Origin: Acidiplasma aeolicum
Lineage (GTDB): Archaea > Thermoplasmatota > Thermoplasmata > Thermoplasmatales > Thermoplasmataceae
Reading direction: 5' to 3'
Assembly: GCF_001402945.1 (NCBI RefSeq)
Contig: NZ_LKBG01000111.1
Coordinates: 1 to 44,244, forward strand
DNA length: 44,244 nt
Each line of letters opens with the position of its first letter. Position 1 is the first letter of the stretch. Below, piece after piece: positions 1 to 7,740 of this stretch. Position numbers and translations under genes: made by a program. The notes under the pieces were generated by a model, which ran no database searches, had not been told where the DNA came from, and was given only the letters and a program-made list of their open reading frames with translations.

Positions 1-56
1 TCTATGATAAATGCCATTTCATAGTATTCATGGAGGGATTTAAGAATTTTTTTGGG

Positions 57-290
57 TTATAAATCCTCCTCACCAAAGGCAAGTATTAGGAGTATAAAGC
101 CCACAAAGGTAAAGAAGAAGGATACCCAGCTGCCAATCTGATGAGGGCCATCATTGGCATTGATTCTTGGGAACATGTCATAGTCCAGAAATGTCGGAAT
201 TGAAATTATAAGAAATACTATCCCAGTGTACATCAGGTATTTTGATCTCTTTTTCATCTTTTTAAACCATTCCATTGGTGATTCCGTCAT
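57..290 (-). CDS. Small two-helix membrane protein of the cytochrome bc operon
   Basis: A 77-residue protein with a basic N-terminal segment (residues 8-17), one hydrophobic helix at about 18-34 and a second at about 52-71, ending in acidic residues. It is the last gene seen in the Rieske/cytochrome b operon. Its ATG overlaps the stop of the preceding 112-residue gene by four bases (ATGA), so the two are probably translationally coupled. I recognise no family. By position it could be an accessory subunit of the bc complex or of a terminal oxidase lying beyond the window edge; that is inference only. Positions 1-56 hold no gene I can support. Confidence 0.75.
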   Translation of the reverse strand: MTESPMEWFKKMKKRSKYLMYTGIVFLIISIPTFLDYDMFPRINANDGPHQIGSWVSFFFTFVGFILLILAFGEEDL

Positions 291-625
291 AATATTGCAC
301 CCCCTAAAGCCGCAAAGGTAAATATGTAAAGCAGTATCGGCGTTATAATTGTCCTTCTTGATATCTTTCCATTGGTTGATTTATTATGGGCTATGGATAT
401 ACCCAGAAGTATAATGGATATGAAGATGAATACCAGGGCTATTACCAGAAGTCCCTCCTCATATACACCGAAATTGCCAAATACGGGCGATATCATGGTG
501 TAAGGCTGTTCATGGTAAAGTTTTCCCACAGGCTTTATCAGTATAGCATAAAGCACAAATGGCACACTTCCAATCCAGTAGGCAATCATCGCATAATAAT
601 ATAAATATAATGATTTTTTATCCAT
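287..625 (-). CDS. Small three-helix membrane protein of the cytochrome bc operon
   Basis: A 112-residue protein with three predicted membrane segments, at about residues 8-28, 57-80 and 92-111. The middle loop (about 30-55) is rich in Tyr, Pro and Gly. A purine-rich ribosome binding site (GGAGAGGGTG) lies just before the ATG, which supports this start. It lies one base downstream of the preceding small gene and overlaps the following one by four bases, so it is co-transcribed with cytochrome b. No family is recognised. A role as a non-catalytic subunit of the quinol-oxidising complex is suggested only by synteny. Confidence 0.78.
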   Translation of the reverse strand: MDKKSLYLYYYAMIAYWIGSVPFVLYAILIKPVGKLYHEQPYTMISPVFGNFGVYEEGLLVIALVFIFISIILLGISIAHNKSTNGKISRRTIITPILLYIFTFAALGGAIL

Positions 626-626
626 T

Positions 627-827
627 TTACACCCTCTCCTTTATGGTTCTCTGCATTATCATAAATATTATGGCAGCGAACAAAAATAAATTTATTACCA
701 GCGTTATGGCCCAGTACCTCTCATATGCGTATGGCTTCACCTGCGTGAAATACCACATTAGAGGATCAACGACCACAAGCTGGATTACACCAATTAAATA
801 AATTATGTTCTTAGTTTGCATTTGCAT
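627..827 (-). CDS. Very small two-helix membrane protein behind cytochrome b
   Basis: A 66-residue protein, almost entirely two hydrophobic helices separated by a short polar loop (about residues 23-36) containing Tyr and Arg. The reading frame opens further upstream, but the ATG at 827 is preferred. It sits inside the end of the cytochrome b gene behind AAGGACGGTG. The next in-frame ATG at 821 has a GGTGAT ribosome binding site four bases ahead of it and is an equally good start. The gene overlaps the cytochrome b stop codon, so coupled translation is likely. No family is recognised. Confidence 0.72.
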   Translation of the reverse strand: MQMQTKNIIYLIGVIQLVVVDPLMWYFTQVKPYAYERYWAITLVINLFLFAAIIFMIMQRTIKERV

Positions 828-2010
828 CACCGTCCTTCTTTGCAAATCTCATGGCGTATACTGGCAGGAATGAAATCAATGTTAGTGACCACCACAGGTA
901 TTCTGTTAGAAGCCTTGTCTGGGTAAGACCTGGCTGTGAGTATCCCCATATTGTCATAACTGCAAGTCCTAAAACTAAATAGACACCGAATGCTGTTATC
1001 CATGGCCTTTCAAGGACACCTTTTTTATGGTACCTGTCTATGAATGGTATTATCAGTATGAATATTAGTATGCCAATAATTAATGGTACACCACCGGTGC
1101 TTAGCCCGTAACCTGCGACATCCATTAGCTTATATACAGGTGTAATGTACCAGTCAGGCACAGGGAAGGTGCCGTATGCCAGTGAACCATATCCAAGCGT
1201 TAGTTTCTGCGGGAATGCAGCTGCGAATATTATGATTACACCTATGATTATTATTGCAGAGAATACTGCATATAAAAGATTTGTTGGGTACCATGGTATC
1301 ATTTTTCCCTTTTCTGTTTTATCGTCATTTGCAAGGCCGGACCTTTCAAAGAGCATGAAATGCACCGCGAATATTGCAAGCATTAGCGTGGAAAAAACTG
1401 CAACGTGTAATGCCAATAGATGTGAGAATGTGGCTGTGGTTGTATAATTACCAACAAGTATTCCCTCAAGCCAGTTTATAAATGCACCAGGGAGTATTCT
1501 GCCAAGAACACTTCTCTGCATGAACAGCAATCCTATATGCAGGGCTGCCATTGCTATTGCAGTGTTTGCCAGCATATAACCGAGTATGGCAGTAAGTATT
1601 GTGAGCAAAAATAAAACGACACCGAGAATCCACTGAAGCCATCTCCATTTTCCACGGTATGACCCGACAAGCCACTGCCTCATCATATGGAAATACACAA
1701 GGCCGATCATTGCATATGCCATGTACAGATGTGATGTTAATATAATATGGCCAAACGGAACATCATCTATTATGTATTCTGTTGCCCTGTAGGGGTCAAC
1801 CTGGCTGTAATAAAAGAATATAATAATTCCTGTTACTATCTGATATATTAAAGCCGTTGCAACCCATGCACCGGTCCACTCATCTATTCTGTAACCTTTG
1901 GTTGTAACTGACCTGAATCCTATTTTATATGTACCTTCCGGCAGATCTTTTTCTTCTTCCATTATTTTCGTTAAATCATACTCATTTTTTTCATATTCTG
2001 CTTTTTCCAT
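811..2010 (-). CDS. Cytochrome b subunit of a Rieske/cytochrome b quinol-oxidising complex
   Basis: A 399-residue polytopic protein with the cytochrome b fold: four N-terminal heme-bearing helices and a C-terminal subunit-IV-like part. Likely heme ligands are H94 and H108 on one helix, and H202 and H217 on another. Spacing of the second pair is one residue longer than in mitochondrial cytochrome b and resembles b6-type proteins. The Qo-site motif reads PDWY at 285-288, a variant of PEWY. It would pass electrons from quinol to the Rieske protein encoded 14 bases upstream, and to low-potential heme. An N-terminal cytosolic extension of about 40 residues rich in Glu and Lys precedes the first helix. 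The assignment is firm; the electron acceptor is not visible here. Confidence 0.93.
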   Translation of the reverse strand: MEKAEYEKNEYDLTKIMEEEKDLPEGTYKIGFRSVTTKGYRIDEWTGAWVATALIYQIVTGIIIFFYYSQVDPYRATEYIIDDVPFGHIILTSHLYMAYAMIGLVYFHMMRQWLVGSYRGKWRWLQWILGVVLFLLTILTAILGYMLANTAIAMAALHIGLLFMQRSVLGRILPGAFINWLEGILVGNYTTTATFSHLLALHVAVFSTLMLAIFAVHFMLFERSGLANDDKTEKGKMIPWYPTNLLYAVFSAIIIIGVIIIFAAAFPQKLTLGYGSLAYGTFPVPDWYITPVYKLMDVAGYGLSTGGVPLIIGILIFILIIPFIDRYHKKGVLERPWITAFGVYLVLGLAVMTIWGYSQPGLTQTRLLTEYLWWSLTLISFLPVYAMRFAKKDGDANAN

Positions 2011-2024
2011 TTTTTACTCACCCT

Positions 2025-3074
2025 TTATGGAAGCCTGTGGAAATTACCCTTCCATGGTCCGGAATTGCTTACAACCACTGTTTTATATAAAACCACAGAG
2101 CCATTTACCTGATTTACATCAAAGCTGCTTGGAGCACCGGTCTCAATATTTGAAGGTGTATCCTTGTATGTATAAATTGTGCTGGGAATTGATTGTGTTG
2201 ACGTTGGTATTGCGGTTCCGCCTGTTAGGTTTTCCTTTTTAACCTGCGGGCCATAGGTCTGGCCTCCGGGATACTGCAGGTGTGTCCTTATCACAGCATT
2301 TTTGGAATTTATACCGTAGGCAAAAATATAACTACCGGTAAATGTAGAAGGGTCGTCAAGAGAAGAATCAGGGCTGTTATTTGTGGCAAGCATTATCTGC
2401 GGTAATGAGTGGTTTGCCGGACTTGGTGCTGCTCCATTGTTATATAAATTGCTGCCACCCCATACAGGGTTGTACTGGCTTCCATGGCATTTGCAATATA
2501 TAAGGCCATTGGTTGGCCACTCAAAAACACCAGTGCCGTTGGTCTTATATCCAACAAGCTGGGCCTCAAATGGTATGCTTTTCCCTGGATGATAATCAAG
2601 AAATGGTGGCACACACCCAAGGTGCTGGCATATCCCACTTAATGCTATTATAGATATATCATTAAAAGGATCATAAATAACCCCTGTCATTGGAGCCTTT
2701 GAGGATGGGGACACTGGGGCAAAACCGCTTGTGGGCACTATGCTATCCTCAGGTGTTGTTATTTTAACACCCTTAATGGCTATCAGAAATGTCGGCTCAT
2801 CCTGAAGTGGATAATTAAAAACCAAAATATTTGCACTGGTTGCCGTGGAAGACACGGCGTACTGTTCAACATCCGCAACCGTAATTGGATTTCCCTGCGG
2901 GTCCTCGAGTATGGCAAGTGGATAATTATCCATCACAGGAATTCCACGGTCCTTTGGAACAACATATCTCTCAAAGGAAAGCCCACCAACAAGAAGCGCG
3001 GCCACTGAGAGACCGGCACCTTTAAGAAAGGCCCTTCTTTCAGGCTCTGGAACTGCATTATTACCTTTGTTCAT
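2025..3074 (-). CDS. Rieske iron-sulfur protein, probable Tat substrate
   Basis: A 349-residue protein with both Rieske boxes: C149-x-H151-x2-C154 and C194-x-C196-H197-G-S. The [2Fe-2S] ligands are C149, H151, C194 and H197; C154 and C196 form the usual disulfide. The N-terminus carries a twin-arginine signal (RR at 13-14, then AFLKGAG and a hydrophobic stretch to about 33), which probably stays as the membrane anchor. The domain faces the outside and takes electrons from quinol at cytochrome b, the next gene of the operon. The tatA and tatC genes lie divergently 340 bases away, which fits a need to export this folded protein. The loops between the boxes and the C-terminal part are longer than in mitochondrial Rieske proteins. 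Confidence 0.93.
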   Translation of the reverse strand: MNKGNNAVPEPERRAFLKGAGLSVAALLVGGLSFERYVVPKDRGIPVMDNYPLAILEDPQGNPITVADVEQYAVSSTATSANILVFNYPLQDEPTFLIAIKGVKITTPEDSIVPTSGFAPVSPSSKAPMTGVIYDPFNDISIIALSGICQHLGCVPPFLDYHPGKSIPFEAQLVGYKTNGTGVFEWPTNGLIYCKCHGSQYNPVWGGSNLYNNGAAPSPANHSLPQIMLATNNSPDSSLDDPSTFTGSYIFAYGINSKNAVIRTHLQYPGGQTYGPQVKKENLTGGTAIPTSTQSIPSTIYTYKDTPSNIETGAPSSFDVNQVNGSVVLYKTVVVSNSGPWKGNFHRLP

Positions 3075-3091
3075 AATCAGTTTAATTATTG

Positions 3092-3105
3092 TTTATATAA
3101 ATATT
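3092..3105 (-). promoter_or_regulatory. TATA box of the Rieske/cytochrome b operon
   Basis: On the minus strand the sequence reads AATATTTATATAAA, centred about 25 bp before the ATG at 3074. That spacing puts the transcription start at or next to the start codon, so the mRNA is probably leaderless. Confidence 0.6.
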
Positions 3106-3369
3106 TTGTCATTAAAAAAATCAAATTATCAATATATAAAATAAAAATTACGTTTTTCATCTTATTATATTTATTTCCTTCTTATTATTACCTGTATTTG
3201 CTCTTAACTTTTACTTTTTCTATATAATTTTAATATCATTATATAATTTTTATATGTAGTACATCACAGAATTTTCATCATGTTTTTCACGGTATTTTAA
3301 ATAAAAATGAATAAAAAATATTTTTGAAAATCAATAAAATCAGGCATTTTTAATGGTTTTGGCGTTTAG

Positions 3370-3384
3370 AAATATTTAAATATT
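3370..3384 (+). promoter_or_regulatory. TATA box of tatAC
   Basis: AAATATTTAAATATT, centred about 38 bp before the tatA ATG at 3415, implies a short leader of around ten bases. GTGATC at 3405-3410 could serve as a ribosome binding site. Confidence 0.5.
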
Positions 3385-3414
3385 ATCCATTAAATACAGT
3401 ATTAGTGATCATTA

Positions 3415-3726
3415 ATGTTTGATGCACCAATGGATTGGTTGATAATTATAGTTGTTGCCCTTATCATTTTCGGCGGCACAAAAAAGATACCTGAAATGGC
3501 CAGAAATCTTGGAAAGGCCACAGGGGAATATAAAAGAGGACAGATGGAGATAGAAAACGAATTAAAAAATAGCATGAATTCCTCTGCACCAAAGCCCGAG
3601 GGCCAGGTTGACTACATGAAAATTGCACAGGACCTTAACATAGACACAAACAATAAGACAATAGACCAGATAATAAAAGAGATAAATGAGAAATTAAACA
3701 GAACACCCGAAACAAAGACAAATTAA
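3415..3726 (+). CDS. tatA: Sec-independent protein translocase TatA
   Basis: A 103-residue TatA/TatB-family protein. It has the expected single short N-terminal membrane helix (about 7-20), the hinge and amphipathic-helix start FGGTKKIPE at 19-27, and a charged, disordered tail. TatA oligomerises to form the passage through which folded twin-arginine substrates cross the membrane. tatC follows after one base, so the two are one transcript. The obvious substrate in the window is the Rieske protein encoded divergently. The length and motif match the family well. Confidence 0.93.
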   Translation: MFDAPMDWLIIIVVALIIFGGTKKIPEMARNLGKATGEYKRGQMEIENELKNSMNSSAPKPEGQVDYMKIAQDLNIDTNNKTIDQIIKEINEKLNRTPETKTN

Positions 3727-3727
3727 T

Positions 3728-4552
3728 ATGGACAACGAGTTAATTCAGTATTTCTTAAAATATTCCGATGAGATAAGATATAGGTTAATAAGAATCCTTG
3801 CTGTTTTTGGCGTATTTTTTGTAATTTTTGTGGTATTTCAGGTAAAATATATAATTTTTTTGGGCCACAGATTCCTTTTCATATATCCTGATCCGTATGA
3901 CAATATTGGTGCACAGGCCCTATTACTGTTACGTGACCATATACTTCCAAGCGGTACAAAGCTGCTTATAATAAAGCCGGTGGATGGTGTGATGGCTGAT
4001 TTTTACACATGTATTGCACTTGCAGTTATGATATCAATGCCGGTCATTATTTATCATGTGGCTAAATTTGTAACCCCCGCATTAAAGGAAAGCGAGGTTG
4101 CCCTTTTAAAATCCATAATAATTCCTGCATCATTATTATTTTTCGCAGGTGCATTTGTTGGTGTGTATTTCATTGCACCTGAACTCTTCAGAATATTTAC
4201 CGCATTTGATGTTGGCCTTGGTGCATCGCCAACAGTAAGTGTTTCAAGCTTTACATCATTTTTATTCATGTACATAATTGCCTTTGGATTATCCTTTGAG
4301 ATACCTGTTTTTATGACAGGTTTAAGCAGGTTTGGAATAGTTACAGCAAAAACCTGGAGGGAAAACTGGAGATATGCTGTCATAGGAGCTTTGGTTTATG
4401 GTATGATATTTTCTCCAGGGGTAACAGGATTTACAATGGTAATCATAGCAATACCAATGATTGCACTATATTTTGGTGGAATATACTTCGCAGAAAAGGC
4501 TGAAAAGAAATTTGAGAGCTCTGAAAATCCATCAGGCAGTGCCGACCAGTGA
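3728..4552 (+). CDS. tatC: Sec-independent protein translocase TatC
   Basis: A 274-residue TatC with six predicted membrane helices. The N-terminal cytosolic motif is a variant of the HxxELRxR signature (SDEIRYRL, about 14-21), including the conserved Glu that contacts the twin-arginine signal. The GLSFEIPVF stretch in the fourth-helix region and the SPG...AIP region near the end are also family features. TatC recognises the RR signal peptide and recruits TatA. It is co-transcribed with tatA. Its last 21 bases overlap the end of a convergent gene on the other strand. Confidence 0.93.
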   Translation: MDNELIQYFLKYSDEIRYRLIRILAVFGVFFVIFVVFQVKYIIFLGHRFLFIYPDPYDNIGAQALLLLRDHILPSGTKLLIIKPVDGVMADFYTCIALAVMISMPVIIYHVAKFVTPALKESEVALLKSIIIPASLLFFAGAFVGVYFIAPELFRIFTAFDVGLGASPTVSVSSFTSFLFMYIIAFGLSFEIPVFMTGLSRFGIVTAKTWRENWRYAVIGALVYGMIFSPGVTGFTMVIIAIPMIALYFGGIYFAEKAEKKFESSENPSGSADQ

Positions 4553-4858
4553 AAGACCCCTAATTACAATTTTTCCAGATATTCCATCCTTTATAACAAC
4601 TCTGTCCCTTTCATGACTTATTGAGTTATAAATATCCTTAGGAATCTCTATTTTTATATCCTTATCTATTTTAAATGAATCCTTGTACTTAAAATCACTA
4701 TTTATTTCATATGATGGTTTTTTTATAAGCTGGCACATATTGTCAGTGCATGGTCCCTGTTCAAGTGTAATTTTTAATAATAACACATTATTCTGTAAAA
4801 TTTTTTTAATACCCTCACTTACCATTATTTTGCCGTTTCCTGCATCATACTCAAACAT
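4532..4858 (-). CDS. Hypothetical protein with a GPCTDNMC motif
   Basis: A 108-residue soluble protein of no family I recognise. A predicted beta strand (VLLLKITLEQ, 25-34) leads into GPCTDNMC at 35-42, two cysteines five residues apart, followed by mixed beta and charged segments. The layout could suit metal or iron-sulfur binding, but that is a guess. A TATA box (GTATTTATAA on the minus strand, 4878-4887) is centred about 24 bp before the ATG at 4858, so a leaderless transcript is likely and the start is well supported. Its 3' end overlaps that of tatC by 21 bases in convergent orientation. Confidence 0.7.
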   Translation of the reverse strand: MFEYDAGNGKIMVSEGIKKILQNNVLLLKITLEQGPCTDNMCQLIKKPSYEINSDFKYKDSFKIDKDIKIEIPKDIYNSISHERDRVVIKDGISGKIVIRGLSLVGTA

Positions 4859-4927
4859 ATATTAGCATATTTTTACATTATAAATACATTTTTATTTATA
4901 TTGAAGTGTTGTACCAAATATTTTAAT

Positions 4928-4963
4928 GCATTGTGCACAATATAGGGCAAAAATATATACATT
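4928..4963 (+). promoter_or_regulatory. copT promoter with candidate operator
   Basis: GCATTGTGCA at 4928-4937 overlaps a perfect 12-bp palindrome, ATTGTGCACAAT (4930-4941). It lies directly upstream of a TATA-like stretch (about 4949-4963) centred some 26 bp before the copT ATG. A near-identical GCATTATGCA occurs before the next gene of the cluster, which suggests a shared regulator site. Confidence 0.5.
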
Positions 4964-4980
4964 ATAATTAATTATATATC

Positions 4981-5499
4981 ATGGAATCAAAAAATCTTAC
5001 AATAAATGAGTCGAGAATTCTCAGGGAGTTGATTAAAAATTCAAGACAGAATATTTCAGAAATATCAAGGAATTTAAATTTAAGCAGAAATACTGTTGCA
5101 TTAATAATAAAAAAACTGGAAAATAGTGTGATAGAAAGCTACACTGTAAATATAAAACAGAATACAGAAAGCAATTATATTATTGCCATTGTGAAAAGCC
5201 TTGACGGCATAAAAAAGGAATTATTAACAGAATATTTTGAGCTAACCAATGGAAAATATATGGTCATTTCATCGGATTCAAATTTTTTAAATAACCTGAA
5301 TTATGATGAAATACATATTGCCAGGCATAGAGAGAGGGGGTCTGAAAATTTTAATATTGATCTTTACTGCGATTTCTGCGGTGGCAAAATAGTATCCGTT
5401 CCAAAAACGTATGAGATAAACAGAAAAAAATATTACTTTTGCTGTGATACATGCAAATCAACATTTATTAAAAGACAAAATGCACTGGAAAAATATTAA
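4981..5499 (+). CDS. copT: Copper-responsive HTH regulator with C-terminal TRASH domain (CopT/CopR type)
   Basis: A 172-residue regulator. Residues 1-60 form an Lrp/AsnC-like winged helix-turn-helix (recognition helix around SRNTVALIIKKL). A small middle part follows, and residues 129-165 form a TRASH metal-binding domain with cysteines in the pattern CDFC ... CCDTC. Archaeal TRASH regulators of this layout sit in front of copper ATPase genes and sense copper. Here it precedes a small YHS protein gene and a Cu+ ATPase gene on the same strand, each with similar metal-binding motifs. It has its own TATA box and probably a leaderless start. Activator or repressor cannot be told from sequence. 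Confidence 0.85.
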   Translation: MESKNLTINESRILRELIKNSRQNISEISRNLNLSRNTVALIIKKLENSVIESYTVNIKQNTESNYIIAIVKSLDGIKKELLTEYFELTNGKYMVISSDSNFLNNLNYDEIHIARHRERGSENFNIDLYCDFCGGKIVSVPKTYEINRKKYYFCCDTCKSTFIKRQNALEKY

Positions 5500-5505
5500 A
5501 TTTTA

Positions 5506-5532
5506 GCATTATGCAATATAAATCGATTTATA
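5506..5532 (+). promoter_or_regulatory. copM-copA promoter with candidate operator
   Basis: GCATTATGCA (5506-5515; its first nine bases are the odd palindrome GCAT-T-ATGC) is followed by a perfect 16-bp palindrome, TATAAATCGATTTATA (5517-5532). The right half forms a TATA box centred about 25 bp before the ATG at 5554. The GCATTRTGCA element recurs upstream of copT. Confidence 0.5.
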
Positions 5533-5553
5533 CTCTGTATATATAATTAGATT

Positions 5554-5691
5554 ATGGCAAATATAGATCCTGTATGCGGAATGAAGGTTGATAAAAAGAT
5601 AGAGGCAGAATATAATGGGAAATCTTATTACTTTTGCTGTGAACACTGCAAGAATGAATTCCTTAAGAATCCAGTAAAGTATACAAGGTAA
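5554..5691 (+). CDS. copM: 45-residue YHS/TRASH protein, probable copper chaperone
   Basis: A very short gene encoding 45 residues that are nothing but one YHS/TRASH domain. DPVCGM occurs at residues 5-10 and the second half-site YYFCCEHC at 25-32, giving four cysteines, followed by KNEF. It begins with ATG 25 bp after a TATA box and ends five bases before the copper ATPase gene, so the two form one transcript. Small TRASH proteins in archaeal cop clusters (CopM of Sulfolobus) are thought to bind and deliver copper. The domain is closely similar to the N-terminal 30 residues of the ATPase that follows, which suggests domain duplication. Confidence 0.85.
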   Translation: MANIDPVCGMKVDKKIEAEYNGKSYYFCCEHCKNEFLKNPVKYTR

Positions 5692-5696
5692 TTTTA

Positions 5697-7718
5697 ATGG
5701 CAATAGACCCTGTTTGTGGGATGTACGTTTCAGAGGATACTGATCTCTATCTTGATAAGGATGGAACAAGATATTACTTCTGCTCAACTGGCTGTCTTGA
5801 AAAATTTAGGGAGCCAGAAAGGGAGGAAAAATCGTTAAAAATTAGGTTAATTGTAGCCTGGTCATTTTCAATTCCCATATTAATACTAAATTATGCTCTA
5901 GTATCACCGTACAGGAATTACATACTGCTTTTGCTGGCACTGCCAGTACAGTTTTATTCCGGACTTGGCTTCTATCATGGTGCGTATGGGGCCATTAAAA
6001 ATAGATCAGGAAACATGGATTTGCTGATAACTCTCGGAACATTAACGGCATTTATTTTTTCATTATTCATTACATTTGATGGTAATGTTTTTCCAGTTAA
6101 ATACACATATTATGATGCATCAGTTTTTATTATCACATTGATACTAACAGGTGGTTATATAGAAAGCCTGACAAAGAGGGCAGCAAACTCATCTGCCCAC
6201 AGGCTTTTGGAATTAATACCAGAAAGTGTCCATATGTATAGCAATGGTAATGTACATGATGTGGCCTATGAAAATATTAAAACAGGGGATGCCATTCTAA
6301 TAAGACCCGGAGAGAATATTGCAGTGGACGGAACAATAATAAAGGGTACAACAGAGGTGGACGAATCAATGATAACCGGTGAACAGATGCCGGTACTAAA
6401 GCACGAAAATGACAATGTTTATTCAGGCACAAAAAATATAAATGGTAGCATAATTGTAAAAGTTAACGCGGTGGGCCCAAATTCAACTGTTAATAAACTG
6501 TATTCATTAATACAGATGGCAGCAATGGGAAGGGCAAAAATTCAGCGCATTGCCGATGTATTTTCATCGTATTTTGTTCCGGTTGTTATATCAGCAGCAC
6601 TTGGCTCTTCAATATTCTGGTTTATTTATTTAAATCATGAGGGGGACCCCATATCCTTAATAATATCTGTCCTTGTTTTTGTTTCAGTTATAGTTATAGC
6701 GTGTCCATGTGCCATAGGACTTGCTGCACCAATTACGTTGCTAATATCATCAAATGAATCACTTGAAAATGGAATAATAATTAAAAATTCAAGTTCCATG
6801 GATCGTTTATCGCACATAAACATGGTAATCTTTGATAAAACTGGAACCCTAACAAATAACAGCCCAAATGTGTCATACATGAGGTATTATGGCGATAAGA
6901 TGCTTGTCAACTCCATGTTAATTTCTATAGAACAGGCATCGAATCATCCGGCTGCACGTGCAATTGTTAATTACATTAAGGAACTCCCACATGACACCTA
7001 TACAATTAATGATATAAAGGAGATACCGGGATTTGGCATTAAGGGTGCTTTTAATGGCCGTGAAATCTCTGTTACCAGGGATGGCAATTTTACCGTGCTA
7101 AATTACAATAACGAAAAACTTGCCGAAATAAAAATAGAATATAAATTAAGGGATAGTGCAAAAATCGCTGTTAAAAAGCTTATTAAAAATGGAATTGATG
7201 TTGCAATTGTAACCGGCGACAGCAAGGAGAATACAGTAAACATTGCACATGATCTTGATATCAATAAATATTATTATAATATCAAACCAGACCAGAAGGC
7301 AGAAATAGTAAAGAAGATGCAGAGGGATGGAAAATATGTAATGTTCGTTGGCGATGGCATAAATGATACAATTGCAATGGAGGCTGCCGACGTTGGTGTA
7401 TCAATGTCCTCAGGTTCTGACATAACAAAAGAAAATGGTGATATTATACTATTAAAGGATGACCTAAAAAACGTTTATAATATGATTATCATTGGAAGAA
7501 AAACAATTAAAAAGGTAAGGCAGAACATAGGATGGGCAATTGGATATAACTCGGCACTTATACCTGTTGCGGCCGGCATACTTGTTCCACTGTTCGGGCT
7601 TTCTATATACTTTGTGCTTCCAATACTTGCAGCACTTGCAATGGGTATGAGTTCCACAACGGTTGTTTTAAATTCCCTAAGAATAAAGAAATCAATTAGA
7701 AGGTCAATAAGTTTATAA
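5697..7718 (+). CDS. copA: Copper-transporting P1B-type ATPase with N-terminal YHS domain
   Basis: A 673-residue P-type ATPase that exports Cu+ at the expense of ATP. Visible parts: a YHS domain at 3-36 (DPVCGM ... YYFCSTGC) in place of the usual HMA domain with GMTCxxC; the TGE motif of the actuator domain; the membrane metal-binding CPC at 336-338; the phosphorylated aspartate D380 in DKTGTLT; the nucleotide-binding HP dipeptide at 417-418; and GDGIND at 552-557. YN at 617-618 and MxMSS at 649-653 in the last helices are the Cu+ (P1B-1) signature. It is co-transcribed with the 45-residue YHS protein. Confidence 0.93.
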   Translation: MAIDPVCGMYVSEDTDLYLDKDGTRYYFCSTGCLEKFREPEREEKSLKIRLIVAWSFSIPILILNYALVSPYRNYILLLLALPVQFYSGLGFYHGAYGAIKNRSGNMDLLITLGTLTAFIFSLFITFDGNVFPVKYTYYDASVFIITLILTGGYIESLTKRAANSSAHRLLELIPESVHMYSNGNVHDVAYENIKTGDAILIRPGENIAVDGTIIKGTTEVDESMITGEQMPVLKHENDNVYSGTKNINGSIIVKVNAVGPNSTVNKLYSLIQMAAMGRAKIQRIADVFSSYFVPVVISAALGSSIFWFIYLNHEGDPISLIISVLVFVSVIVIACPCAIGLAAPITLLISSNESLENGIIIKNSSSMDRLSHINMVIFDKTGTLTNNSPNVSYMRYYGDKMLVNSMLISIEQASNHPAARAIVNYIKELPHDTYTINDIKEIPGFGIKGAFNGREISVTRDGNFTVLNYNNEKLAEIKIEYKLRDSAKIAVKKLIKNGIDVAIVTGDSKENTVNIAHDLDINKYYYNIKPDQKAEIVKKMQRDGKYVMFVGDGINDTIAMEAADVGVSMSSGSDITKENGDIILLKDDLKNVYNMIIIGRKTIKKVRQNIGWAIGYNSALIPVAAGILVPLFGLSIYFVLPILAALAMGMSSTTVVLNSLRIKKSIRRSISL

Positions 7719-7740
7719 AAACAAAATAATTAACTTATAC

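Larger units (their letters stand above)
3075..3414. other. Divergent intergenic region between the Rieske operon and tatAC
   Basis: About 340 bases with no gene. It is very AT-rich and holds the two outward-facing promoters: the TATA box for the Rieske gene near the left edge and one for tatA near the right. The middle (about 3120-3360) contains only long A/T runs; I see no convincing operator or RNA gene there. Confidence 0.6.

Noticed and set aside
386-801. Two overlapping plus-strand frames opposite the small membrane protein genes
   Set aside because: They lie antisense to a consistent minus-strand operon with ribosome binding sites; the encoded sequences look random.
1145-1447. Open frame on the plus strand opposite cytochrome b
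   Set aside because: It is a shadow of the cytochrome b gene; there is no promoter, no ribosome binding site, and the protein has no recognisable features.
4054-4383. Minus-strand frame inside tatC
   Set aside because: It is antisense to a clear TatC coding region with conserved motifs.
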